8,632 nt of DNA from an uncultured Clostridium sp. (GTDB lineage Bacteria > Bacillota > Clostridia > Peptostreptococcales > Peptostreptococcaceae). Shown piece by piece: positions 1-6,774 of this stretch; positions within the stretch are counted from its first letter, which is position 1; every line of letters begins with the position of its first letter. Below the pieces are notes generated by a model, which ran no database searches, was not told where the DNA came from, and was given only the letters and a program-made list of their open reading frames with translations. A program made the translations under genes and the position numbers. Location: positions 1 to 8,632 of the forward strand of contig UQCY01000077.1 of assembly GCA_900539645.1 (NCBI GenBank), in the 5' to 3' direction.

Positions 1-19
1 TATTAACTTATATATTATA

Positions 20-28
20 TGTTATAAT
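20..28 (+). promoter_or_regulatory. Extended -10 promoter for the chrA pair
   Basis: The sequence reads TGTTATAAT: a perfect TATAAT hexamer at 23-28 preceded by TG at the extended -10 position. The only -35-like hexamer in view is TTAACT at 3-8, whose 14-nt spacing is too short, so the extended -10 probably carries the activity or the true -35 lies at the window edge. The leader from about 35 to 84 is A/T-rich and shows no hairpin or operator that I recognise. It ends in AAGGAGG at 72-78, six bases before the chrA start. Confidence 0.6.
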
Positions 29-84
29 AGAAATTGATTTGAAATTAAAAAAAAATTAAATCTATTTTTACAAGGAGGATTAAA

Positions 85-597
85 ATGCTCAAACTTTTTT
101 TAACATTTTTTAAAATTGGTGCATTTACTTTCGGCGGAGGTTACGCTATGGTTCCTCTAATCCAAGACGAGCTTGTAAAGAAACAAAAATTAGTCAGCGA
201 GGAAGAATTTTTGGACTATCTTTCTATAGCTCAAAGCTATCCCGGTGTTTTAGCGGCAAATATTTCTATACTTTTAGGTTATAGAATAAACGGCATAAAA
301 GGTGTATTAGTCTGCCTATTAGGTGCAACTATGCCATCATTCTGTATAGTTATAGCTTTAGCGTATTTATATTTTGCTAATTCTTCTTCTAAAATACTCG
401 ATGGTTTCTTTAGAGGAGTCAACCCAGTTGTTATCGCACTTATATTATACTCATTCATAAAAATGCTAGAAAAACTGCCTAAGACTAAAAGAAATATAAT
501 CTTTTTAGTAGTTTCTTTTGTGGCTGTAGCATTCTTAAATATAAGTCCAATATATTTAATACTATTAGGAGGTGTATATAGCTTATGTCTAAAATAA
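85..597 (+). CDS. chrA: CHR-family chromate transporter, N-terminal half protein
   Basis: First subunit of a split (short-chain) CHR transporter, 170 aa. Family members act in the cytoplasmic membrane and are known mainly for chromate efflux, although the substrate of many is untested. The family signature GGGYAM lies at residues 17-22, followed by VPLIQ, with the second conserved patch QSYPG at 50-54. About five hydrophobic segments follow, ending almost at the C-terminus. The start is set by AAGGAGG six bases upstream. The stop overlaps the next gene by 13 bases, so the two are very likely translationally coupled; single-domain CHR proteins normally come in such pairs (compare ywrA/ywrB of Bacillus subtilis). 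All three Gln codons I checked are CAA, unlike the rest of the window. Family assignment is firm; chromate as the real substrate is inference. Confidence 0.9.
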   Translation: MLKLFLTFFKIGAFTFGGGYAMVPLIQDELVKKQKLVSEEEFLDYLSIAQSYPGVLAANISILLGYRINGIKGVLVCLLGATMPSFCIVIALAYLYFANSSSKILDGFFRGVNPVVIALILYSFIKMLEKLPKTKRNIIFLVVSFVAVAFLNISPIYLILLGGVYSLCLK

Positions 598-1112
598 TAC
601 TTCTTTTCCTAATATTCTTAAAAATTGGGGCATTCAGTTTTGGTGGTGGCTATGCGATGCTTCCATTTATACAGCAGGAATTTATCAATAAATACCACTT
701 CATAACTAACCAGGAATTTTTAGACTTACTTGCAATTTCTCAGTCAACTCCTGGGCCAATAGCGATAAACAGTGCTACATTTGTTGGTTTTAAAACTGCA
801 GGTTTCTGTGGATCACTTGCTGCATCTGTTGGTGTTGTAATATTCTCACTTGTTGGACTTACAATTATCTCTCATTTATTGGATAAATTTAAGGATAATA
901 AAAAGGTAGAAAACTTGCTTACAGTATTAAGACCTATAACTCTAGGTTTTATACTTGCAGCTGCTGTGTCTTCTGGTAAAGAAATTACTTGGGGGGCATA
1001 TGATATAATCGCATTTTTAGTTGCGTTATATTTATTAAAAAAAGAAAAAGTTGGATCAATAGCCATAGTATTCATATTTGGAGCAATTGGTATATTGATG
1101 GCATTCTTATAA
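585..1112 (+). CDS. chrA: CHR-family chromate transporter, C-terminal half protein
   Basis: Second subunit of the split CHR transporter, 175 aa and clearly paralogous to the preceding gene: both start with a KIGAF-S/T-FGGGYAM block (here GGGYAM at residues 20-25), followed by QSTPGPIAIN at 53-62. The remainder is hydrophobic, with probable membrane segments around 70-100, 115-130, 135-150 and 157-174. The ATG sits inside the end of the upstream gene; its AGGAGG at 567-572 is 12 bases away, rather far, which fits coupling to upstream translation. The pair probably forms a heterodimer equal to one long-chain ChrA. The last ten or so codons and the stop lie in the left arm of a long inverted repeat centred near 1179, so the mRNA end is expected to be strongly folded. 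The Gln codons here are CAG. Confidence 0.9.
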   Translation: MSKIILLFLIFLKIGAFSFGGGYAMLPFIQQEFINKYHFITNQEFLDLLAISQSTPGPIAINSATFVGFKTAGFCGSLAASVGVVIFSLVGLTIISHLLDKFKDNKKVENLLTVLRPITLGFILAAAVSSGKEITWGAYDIIAFLVALYLLKKEKVGSIAIVFIFGAIGILMAFL

Positions 1113-1277
1113 AATTGGAAAAAGAGCAAGTTTATAACTGAACTCCGCTCCACGGTTCCGACGCCTATTCTAACCACTTAGTGGTAGGCGTCTCCAAGTG
1201 TCGTATGATTTCAGTTATAAAACTTGCTCTTTTTTACACATTTATAAAAATAGCCATCGATAATATCAACTTGCTCC
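1080..1277. repeat. Long imperfect palindrome 1, overlapping the chrA 3' end
   Basis: By hand alignment, 1080-1142 and the reverse complement of 1209-1277 match at about 56 of 68 aligned columns, with only small indels. The left arm covers the last 11 codons or so of chrA, its stop codon and the start of the terminator stem, so the right arm holds a degenerate inverted copy of the gene end. A second hairpin sits inside: GACGCCT (1160-1166) pairs with AGGCGTC (1186-1192) and ACCAC (1173-1177) with GTGGT (1181-1185) around loop TTA. The arms are symmetrical about this loop (99 and 98 bp). The inner 1143-1200 stretch is about 57% GC, much richer than its surroundings. No transposase, and no target duplication that I can identify. 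Confidence 0.75.
1119..1236 (+). terminator. Terminator of the chrA pair, probably bidirectional
   Basis: Seven bases after the chrA stop, the stem GAGCAAGTTT-ATAACTGAA (1124-1142) pairs with TTCAGTTATAAAACTTGCTC (1210-1229), leaving one bulged base, and is followed on the + strand by six T (1230-1235). On the - strand the stem is followed by five T (complement of 1119-1123), so it could also stop transcription coming from clpX. The loop is unusually large, about 67 nt, and carries its own GC-rich hairpin, which should bring the outer arms together. Confidence 0.75.
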
Positions 1278-1284
1278 TGCATAT

Positions 1285-1508
1285 ATGGTGTGCAGCTATA
1301 CTATGTTTCAGAAAATTTTATATGCTGACGCAAAAAGAAGGGTATTGAAATTAACAGCGACAATCTGCAGAACTTTGCATCCTTTTGTTAGCTTGACAAA
1401 GCTAACGCTTAAAAAGGAGCAAAGTTCGAAGCCTGGAGCGTTAATTCAATACCCTTCTTTGCGTTTCATATTAATTTTCTTTGTAAACTATAGTTGGCTG
1501 TACATCAT
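1285..1508. repeat. Long imperfect palindrome 2, overlapping the clpX 3' end
   Basis: A quasi-palindrome exactly symmetrical about 1396.5. The inner stem is 24 bp: GAACTTTGC (1370-1378) with 1419-1427, TCCTTTT (1380-1386) with 1412-1418, and GTTAGCTT (1387-1394) with 1399-1406, around loop GACA, with small bulges. The middle stem pairs 1329-1355 with 1439-1463 with three extra A on the left side plus small end mismatches. The outer arms pair 1285-1331 with 1461-1508 at roughly 37 of 51 aligned columns. The right outer arm is the end of the clpX coding region, about 12 codons plus the stop, so the left arm is a degenerate inverted copy of it. It begins seven bases after palindrome 1 ends. The outer arm is less certain than the core. 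Confidence 0.65.
1329..1463 (-). terminator. Terminator of tig-clpP-clpX, large nested hairpin
   Basis: Read on the - strand, the hairpin starts eight bases past the clpX stop codon. The outer stem CGCAAAGAAGGGTATTGAA plus TTAAC (1439-1463) pairs with 1329-1355, and its descending arm ends in TTC followed by five T (complement of 1332-1336). The loop holds a further 24-bp stem with a GACA tetraloop. On the + strand the same stem ends in only three T, so its polarity fits clpX. This is larger than an ordinary Rho-independent terminator, but is the only candidate after clpX. Confidence 0.7.
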
Positions 1509-2712
1509 CGTTTAGTACAGATTCTTTAGTCACTACTACTTTTTCGACATTTTCTTCAGATGGAACTTCATACATAGTGTCCATCATTATGTTTTCAACT
1601 ATACTTCTTAGACCTCTGGCACCAGTGTTTCTTTCTATAGCTTTCTTAGCTATTTCTCTTAGTGCATCGTCTTCAAATTCTAGCTCAACATCTTCTATGT
1701 CGAATAATTTCTTGTACTGTTTTACTAATGCATTTTTAGGTTCTTTTAGTATTGTAACTAATGCATCTTCATCTAGCATATTTAATGTAGCTATTACTGG
1801 GATTCTACCTATAAATTCTGGTATTATACCGTATTTTAGTAAATCCTCTGGTAGTACATTTTCGTATATTTTTCCTAAATCTAGGTTTTTCTTGCTTTCT
1901 ATTTTAGCTCCGAATCCTAGAGTTTTTTCACTAGATCTTCTCTGGATTATCTGTTCTAATCCGTCAAATGCTCCACCTAATATGAATAGTATATTAGTTG
2001 TATCTATTTTTATAAATTCCCGGTTTGGATGTTTTCTTCCGCCCTGTGGTGGAACATTAGCTACAGTTCCTTCTAATATTTTTAGAAGTGCCTGCTGAAC
2101 ACCTTCTCCGCTGACATCTCTTGTTATAGATACATTTTCTGATTTTTTAGCTATTTTATCTATTTCGTCTATGTAGATTATACCTTTTTCAGCTTTTTCT
2201 ACATCATTATCTGCAGCCTGGATAAGTTTAAGAAGTATGTTTTCAACGTCTTCCCCAACGTAACCAGCTTCAGTAAGAGCTGTTGCATCTGCCATAGCAA
2301 ATGGAACGTTTAATGTTTTAGCAAGTGTCTGAGCAAGTAGAGTTTTACCAGAACCTGTTGGTCCTAAAAGTAGTATATTACTTTTCTGTATATCTACATC
2401 ATTTTCAGAATTGCTGTATATTCTTTTATAATGATTGTAAACTGCAACAGATAAAGCTTTTTTAGCTTTTTCCTGTCCTATTACATAATCATTTAATATT
2501 TCCATCATTTCCTTTGGTTTTGGTAATGAATCGATTGATGTTGTTGCTTCTTCGTTAGCTTCTTCAAATTCTTCTCTGATTATATCTTCACAAAGTTCAA
2601 CGCATTCATCACATATACAAACATCTGGACCTGCTATTAATCTTCTTACCTGATCCTGAGTTTTTCCGCAGAAAGAGCATTTTAGCTGTTTTTTATCGTC
2701 AAATTTTGCCAT
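1471..2712 (-). CDS. clpX: ClpX, ATP-dependent unfoldase of the ClpXP protease
   Basis: AAA+ unfoldase that recognises tagged or misfolded cytosolic proteins and threads them into ClpP. At 413 aa it is full length. The N-terminal zinc-binding domain has its four cysteines at C12, C15, C34 and C37. The AAA+ core shows Walker A GPTGSGKT (117-124), the GYVG pore loop (150-153), Walker B IIYIDE (178-183), the RKH loop (226-228), the ClpP-docking tripeptide LGF (265-267; IGF in E. coli) and sensor 2 GARGLR (364-369). All essential residues are present. The start lies just after an AGGAG-type site near 2720-2727, in the 15-bp gap behind clpP, so the two are cotranscribed. Its last codons form one arm of palindrome 2. 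All 14 Gln codons are CAG. Confidence 0.98.
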   Translation of the reverse strand: MAKFDDKKQLKCSFCGKTQDQVRRLIAGPDVCICDECVELCEDIIREEFEEANEEATTSIDSLPKPKEMMEILNDYVIGQEKAKKALSVAVYNHYKRIYSNSENDVDIQKSNILLLGPTGSGKTLLAQTLAKTLNVPFAMADATALTEAGYVGEDVENILLKLIQAADNDVEKAEKGIIYIDEIDKIAKKSENVSITRDVSGEGVQQALLKILEGTVANVPPQGGRKHPNREFIKIDTTNILFILGGAFDGLEQIIQRRSSEKTLGFGAKIESKKNLDLGKIYENVLPEDLLKYGIIPEFIGRIPVIATLNMLDEDALVTILKEPKNALVKQYKKLFDIEDVELEFEDDALREIAKKAIERNTGARGLRSIVENIMMDTMYEVPSEENVEKVVVTKESVLNDDVQPTIVYKEN

Positions 2713-2727
2713 TAAAATTCTCCTCTC

Positions 2728-3315
2728 TTATAACGGTTTATTTGTTATAACTTCATCTATTAAACCATAAGCAAGTGCTTCATCAGCTTCCATGAAGTTA
2801 TCTCTTTCTGTATCAGCCATTATTTTTTCTAGTGGTTGACCTGTATTTTCAGAAAGTATCTGGTTTAATTTTTCTTTCATTCTTATTATTCTCTTAGCCC
2901 GGATTTCTATTTCTGTTGCCTGTCCCTGAGCCCCACCTAGTGGCTGGTGTATCATTATTTCACTGTTTGGAAGTGCGTATCTCTTACCTTTTGCACCTGA
3001 AGATAGTAAGAATGCACCCATAGATGCAGCCATACCTATACATATTGTACTAACATCTGGTTTTATATAGTTCATTGTATCGTATATAGCCATACCAGCT
3101 GTTATACTTCCACCTGGTGAGTTTATGTAAAGATGTATATCTTTATCTGGATCTTCTGCTTCTAAGAATAAAAGCTGAGCTACTATAAGTCCTGCAGTAT
3201 CATCATTTACCTCGTCACATAAGAATATTATTCTATCTTTTAATAATCTAGAGAATATATCATAAGATCTTTCCCCTCTTCCTGTCTGTTCAACAACATA
3301 AGGTACTAATGCCAT
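2728..3315 (-). CDS. clpP: ClpP, ATP-dependent Clp protease proteolytic subunit
   Basis: Serine peptidase that forms the 14-subunit cytosolic degradation chamber used by ClpX and, where present, other Clp ATPases. At 195 aa it has the usual length. The catalytic triad is complete: S98 in GMAASMGA, H123 in MIHQPLGG and D172 in ERDNF. The substrate-binding strand [14 protein letters not shown] (63-76) and the N-terminal gate segment before ERSYDI are typical. The start is supported by AAGGGG (3325-3330 on the + strand), nine bases upstream. clpX follows after 15 bp. The 108-bp gap to tig carries a GC-rich hairpin and could influence how much clpP is made relative to tig. One Gln codon (Q160) is CAA; the others I checked are CAG. 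Confidence 0.98.
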   Translation of the reverse strand: MALVPYVVEQTGRGERSYDIFSRLLKDRIIFLCDEVNDDTAGLIVAQLLFLEAEDPDKDIHLYINSPGGSITAGMAIYDTMNYIKPDVSTICIGMAASMGAFLLSSGAKGKRYALPNSEIMIHQPLGGAQGQATEIEIRAKRIIRMKEKLNQILSENTGQPLEKIMADTERDNFMEADEALAYGLIDEVITNKPL

Positions 3316-3350
3316 TTTATGTAACCCCTTTCTTTTTTTGCATTCAATAT

Positions 3351-3398
3351 AAGGCTGCCTAAGATATATAAATATCGCTTTAGACAGCCTTGTTTTTT
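3351..3398 (+). terminator. Hairpin between tig and clpP with its T-run on the opposite strand
   Basis: AAGGCTGcCTAAG (3351-3363) pairs with CTTTAGaCAGCCTT (3378-3391): 12 pairs with one mismatch and one bulge around an A/T loop. On the + strand it is followed by G and six T (3393-3398), a textbook terminator layout, but no + strand gene precedes it. On the - strand, the direction of tig and clpP, the stem is followed by ATATTG, so it should not terminate efficiently. It may act as an RNA-stability or processing element between tig and clpP, or stop antisense transcription. The structure is clear; the function is inferred. Confidence 0.45.
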
Positions 3399-3423
3399 CA
3401 AATATTTATAGACTATTTATAAA

Positions 3424-4707
3424 CTATGCTATAGTAGCATTTTCAACTAGGAAGTCTATAGTTTTTCTAACTTTTAGCTGACCAGCTATGTCTTCTAAAT
3501 CTTCTGGTCTTAAAGCTTTTTTCATTTCTTCAGCTTCCATTTTGTACATTTCAGCCATTTTAGCTATTTCAGCGTCAACTTCTTCTTCAGAAGCTTCTAT
3601 GTTTTCTAATTTAGCTATTTCATCTAATACAAGAGTTCCTCTAACTAATTTTTCAGCATCTTCTCTTCTTTCTTCTTTTAATCCATTTAAGTCTTTACCA
3701 GTTATTTCTAATAACATTTCCATCTGTAATCCCTGGCTCATTAACTGGTAGTTAAGATCCTGCATCATTCTATCTAACTGGTCTTCAACCATAGCGTTTG
3801 GAGTTATGAAGTCAGCTGCTTCAGCTATTTTGTTAACTATTTCTTCTCTTACCTGGTTTTCAGCCATGTTTTCAGCCTGTTTTTCTAAGTTAGCTCTTAT
3901 ATCAGCTTTTAATTCATCTAAAGTTTCGAATTCTGTAGTATCAGCTGCGAATTCATCGTTTAATTCTGGCATTTCTCTAACTTTTATAGAGTTTATTTTT
4001 ACTTCGAATTTAGCTGGTTTAGAAGCTAAATCTTTTCTTGAGTATCCTTCTGGGAATGTTACGTTAACTTCTACTTCTTCATTTAAAGCTTTACCAACTA
4101 ACTGTTCTTCAAAGTTGTCTATGAATGTGTGAGATCCTATTGTTAATTCGTATCCTTCAGCGTTTCCACCTTCGAATTCTTCTCCATCAACAAATCCTTT
4201 GAAGTCTATGTTAACTATATCTCCATCTTCAACGTTTCTTTCAACGTCTACTAATCTAGAGTTTTTTTCTACCATTCTGTCTAATTCTTCAGCTATCATT
4301 TCGTCAGTTACTTCTGGAACATCTTTAGTAACTTCTACACCTTTGTAGTTGTCTAATTTAACTTCTGGTCTAACTTCTACTTCTACAGACATAACTAATC
4401 CGTTTTCTTTGCTTATTTCATCTACATCTATAGATGGAGCACCTATTGGAAGTATTCCTGTTTCTTCTACTGCTGGTACGAATACTTCTGGGAATAATGC
4501 ATCTATAGCATCTCCGTAGAATATTCCTTCACCGTAGTTCATTTCTATTATTTTTCTAGGAGCTTTACCTTTTCTGAATCCAGGTATGCTGTATCTACCT
4601 CTAGTTTTTTTGTAAGCTTTTTCAACTGCTCCGTTGAATTTATCGTAGTCTACTGTTATTTTTAAAGTAACTACGTTACCTTCTTTTTTAAGTAATTCTG
4701 CTTTCAT
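3424..4707 (-). CDS. tig: Trigger factor, ribosome-bound chaperone / prolyl isomerase
   Basis: Binds the ribosome near the exit tunnel and shields and helps fold nascent chains. At 427 aa it is of standard length. The N-terminal ribosome-binding domain (about 1-110) holds the signature GFRKGKAP at 43-50. An FKBP-type peptidyl-prolyl isomerase domain runs from about 155 to 245 (VEDGDIVNIDFKG through the FPEGY region). The rest is the acidic, helical C-terminal chaperone domain. The start is fixed by AGGAGG (CCTCCT at 4719-4724 on the + strand), 11 bases upstream, with a good promoter behind it. It opens the tig-clpP-clpX unit, a pairing of folding and degradation that is common in Firmicutes. 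All nine Gln codons are CAG, and Glu and Lys dominate the composition as usual for the family. Confidence 0.98.
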   Translation of the reverse strand: MKAELLKKEGNVVTLKITVDYDKFNGAVEKAYKKTRGRYSIPGFRKGKAPRKIIEMNYGEGIFYGDAIDALFPEVFVPAVEETGILPIGAPSIDVDEISKENGLVMSVEVEVRPEVKLDNYKGVEVTKDVPEVTDEMIAEELDRMVEKNSRLVDVERNVEDGDIVNIDFKGFVDGEEFEGGNAEGYELTIGSHTFIDNFEEQLVGKALNEEVEVNVTFPEGYSRKDLASKPAKFEVKINSIKVREMPELNDEFAADTTEFETLDELKADIRANLEKQAENMAENQVREEIVNKIAEAADFITPNAMVEDQLDRMMQDLNYQLMSQGLQMEMLLEITGKDLNGLKEERREDAEKLVRGTLVLDEIAKLENIEASEEEVDAEIAKMAEMYKMEAEEMKKALRPEDLEDIAGQLKVRKTIDFLVENATIA

Positions 4708-4787
4708 TTCTTAAAAATCCTCCTAATATACTTTTGATATTACAATTTATGGTATTTGTATCCATCATAATTCTATATAACTATTCA

Positions 4788-4817
4788 ATTATATCACATA
4801 ACTTTTTTTAAATACAA
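4788..4817 (-). promoter_or_regulatory. Promoter of tig-clpP-clpX
   Basis: On the - strand the sequence reads TTGTAT, an 18-base spacer, then TATAAT, with TGA directly before the hexamer (TGATATAAT, 4788-4796), making it an extended -10. The transcript would have a leader of about 75 nt before tig. I looked for a CIRCE element and for CtsR heptads around it and found neither. The stretch 4818-4891 between this promoter and the upstream phosphoesterase gene is A/T-rich, with only short weak stems and no convincing terminator, so read-through into tig from the ligA side is possible. Confidence 0.65.
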
Positions 4818-4891
4818 CCTTTCTTATGATTATATTTCAATTATTTGGCTATTTTTTTAGCTTTTTTCAAAAGTCATCGATATTCTTCAAA

Positions 4892-5362
4892 TTAAATTTC
4901 TACTTCCTTCACTTTTATATTATCTCCGTCGATTTCTAATATAGCAAATCCTCTTTTGCTTCCCCCTCTTGGAAGAGAAAGACTACCTGGATTTATATAA
5001 AGTGTTCCATTTATTACTTCAGAAAAAGTTTCATGCGAATGACCAAATACAACTATATCTGCTCCTTCTCTTTCTGCTTTAGTCTGTAAAAATTTTGTTC
5101 CGTATTTTACATCGTATCTATGTCCATGGCACACGAAAAATTTCTTTCCACCAAAGTCAAATAATAATTCATCCTCTGCATCTTCAAAGTCGCAGTTTCC
5201 TATAACAGCCATAACATTTACTCCTGTTTCTCCGTAAATATATCTCGCATCCGAGTAGTTGTCCCCTGCGTGAATTATTAAATCACAGTTTTCTAAATAC
5301 GGAATTGCTTTATCCATATTTCTAACTAATCTATGAGTGTCGCTAACTATACCTATCTTCAT
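4892..5362 (-). CDS. YfcE/MJ0936-type metallophosphoesterase
   Basis: Small cytosolic two-metal phosphodiesterase of the calcineurin-like superfamily, 156 aa. All metal-binding blocks are visible: SDTH (D8, H10), HAGD (D34), GNCD (N56), CHGH (H79, H81) and GHSH (H108, H110). Proteins of this family cleave artificial phosphodiesters; the natural substrate is generally not known. The start codon overlaps the stop of the rph-rdgB fusion in a TAATG arrangement, with an AAAAGGG ribosome site inside the upstream gene, indicating translational coupling. In Bacillus subtilis the related ysnB follows rph and ysnA (rdgB), the same order as here. A role near nucleotide or RNA metabolism is inferred from this conserved position only. 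Confidence 0.9.
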   Translation of the reverse strand: MKIGIVSDTHRLVRNMDKAIPYLENCDLIIHAGDNYSDARYIYGETGVNVMAVIGNCDFEDAEDELLFDFGGKKFFVCHGHRYDVKYGTKFLQTKAEREGADIVVFGHSHETFSEVINGTLYINPGSLSLPRGGSKRGFAILEIDGDNIKVKEVEI

Positions 5363-6711
5363 TATCTCACAACCCTTTTAATAAATTCTTCTTTCATCTT
5401 TTTAAGTGCATTTGCTCTGTGGCTCATACTGTTTTTGATTTCTGGATCTATTTCACCAAATGTCTTATCAAATCCATCTGGCATAAACATACAATCATAT
5501 CCAAATCCATTTTCTCCATGTTCCTCAAATGTTATCTTACCTTCAACAGTTCCTCTAACAGTGAACTCTTTTCCATCTGGAAGTACAACACCTATTGCAC
5601 TTACAAATCTAGCAGTTCTATCTTCCATCGGAACATCTTTCATAGCTTCGAATAATTTTACTCTGTTTTCTTCATCAGTTGCATGTTCTCCAGCATATCT
5701 CGCTGAATATATACCCGGTTTTCCTCCTAAGCAATCAACAACTAATCCAGAGTCGTCTGCTATAGATATTTTTTTAGTTAATTTTGAAATAGTTCTCGCT
5801 TTTATTAATGCGTTGTGTTCAAAAGTTTTTCCGTCTTCTATTATTTCTATTCCGTCTAAGTTTACATCTTTTAAAGACATAACATTGTAGTCGAAATCTT
5901 TTAGTATTTCCCCTATTTCCTGTAATTTGTGTTTATTTCCTGTAGCTATTACCACGTCTTTTCCGTAGTCCATACCAAGCACAGCATCACCTATTTCTGG
6001 TATTGCAGCTCTCTGTATTTTTATTAGCTCTTTGTTTCCTTTTTCCCCTAATTCTAATAATTTATTTAAATCTTCTCTGCTAAATGGAGCTTCTTCTCCA
6101 GTTCCCTGAACTTCTACAAACTCTCCTTTGTCTGTCATTACAAAGTTCATATCCACTTTAGCTGCAGAGTCTTCTTCGTAGCAAAGGTCTAGTATATGCT
6201 CGTCATTTAAAACACCTGCACTTATTGCTGATACGAAATTCTTTATAGGAAGTTTTTTGATTTCTTTGTTCTGATAAAGTCCGTAAATTGCCTGTGCTGC
6301 AGCGACAAAACCACCAGTTATTGAAGCTGTTCTAGTTCCACCATCTGCCTGAATAACATCGCAGTCAACCCATATAGTTCTCTCTCCTAATAAATCTAAG
6401 TCTATAACAGATCTTATTGCTCTACCTATTAATCTCTGTATTTCCTGAGTTCTTCCGTCTATCTTTCCTCTAACAGAATCTCTTATCTTTCTCTGCTGAG
6501 TTGAGCTTGGAAGCATTGAGTATTCTGCATTTATCCAACCTGTACCTGTATTTCTTAAAAATGGTGGTACCTTGTCCTCAACAGTTGCAGTACATATTAC
6601 CTTAGTTTCTCCCATTTCAATAAGCACAGATCCTGCTGCGTATTTTGTAAAATTCGTAGTTATCTTGACTGGTCTTATCTCGTCATTTGCTCTATTTCCT
6701 AGTCTTTCCAT
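5362..6711 (-). CDS. rph-rdgB: Fused RNase PH / RdgB-type XTP/dITP pyrophosphatase
   Basis: One 449-aa chain with two enzymes. Residues 1 to about 245 are RNase PH, a phosphate-dependent 3'-5' exoribonuclease that trims tRNA 3' ends: the [13 protein letters not shown] block (86-98), the phosphate-binding GGTRT (124-128) and acidic residues of the active-site region, D181 and D187, are present. Residues 252-449 are the RdgB/HAM1 house-cleaning pyrophosphatase, which removes ITP, dITP and XTP: TGNKHK (256-261), DDSGL (319-323), [10 protein letters not shown] (332-341), FGYD (403-406) and SHRANAL (430-436). The linker is only a few residues (about 246-251), with no stop or frame change. Start after AGGTGA (TCACCT at 6721-6726), nine bases upstream. 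The gap to ligA is 63 bp with no hairpin, so cotranscription is likely. Rph and rdgB are usually adjacent separate genes; fusions are known in clostridia. Confidence 0.96.
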   Translation of the reverse strand: MERLGNRANDEIRPVKITTNFTKYAAGSVLIEMGETKVICTATVEDKVPPFLRNTGTGWINAEYSMLPSSTQQRKIRDSVRGKIDGRTQEIQRLIGRAIRSVIDLDLLGERTIWVDCDVIQADGGTRTASITGGFVAAAQAIYGLYQNKEIKKLPIKNFVSAISAGVLNDEHILDLCYEEDSAAKVDMNFVMTDKGEFVEVQGTGEEAPFSREDLNKLLELGEKGNKELIKIQRAAIPEIGDAVLGMDYGKDVVIATGNKHKLQEIGEILKDFDYNVMSLKDVNLDGIEIIEDGKTFEHNALIKARTISKLTKKISIADDSGLVVDCLGGKPGIYSARYAGEHATDEENRVKLFEAMKDVPMEDRTARFVSAIGVVLPDGKEFTVRGTVEGKITFEEHGENGFGYDCMFMPDGFDKTFGEIDPEIKNSMSHRANALKKMKEEFIKRVVR

Positions 6712-6774
6712 ATTGAAAAATCACCTCTTATTTAGTTTTTATATTAAAATTACTAATTTATTATTTGCTATTTA

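Noticed and set aside
872..1177. Open frame of 101 codons opposite chrA
   Set aside because: Antisense shadow of a clear membrane-protein gene; no ribosome site and no recognisable product.
1251..1264. Shared CATCGATA string at 1255-1262 and 4875-4882 as a regulatory site
   Set aside because: Only eight bases match exactly in AT-rich context and no consistent position relative to promoters is seen; chance is sufficient.
1080..1508. The palindromes as MITEs or IS200/IS605-derived elements
   Set aside because: The two units share no sequence, I see no target-site duplications, and the clpX arm is native coding sequence. Not excluded without a genome search.
1080..1508. CRISPR array or phage attachment site
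   Set aside because: There are no regularly spaced direct repeats, and no integrase, cas or tRNA gene is nearby.
1285..1515. Open frame of 76 codons on the + strand between chrA and clpX
   Set aside because: It lies wholly within palindrome 2 and the end of clpX, has no ribosome site, and resembles no family; its openness follows from the hairpin and the opposite-strand gene.
4851..4876. Terminator after the phosphoesterase gene (GCTA/TAGC next to a T-run)
   Set aside because: The stem is only about four pairs and its T-run is on the + strand, so it is unlikely to end the ligA-side transcript.
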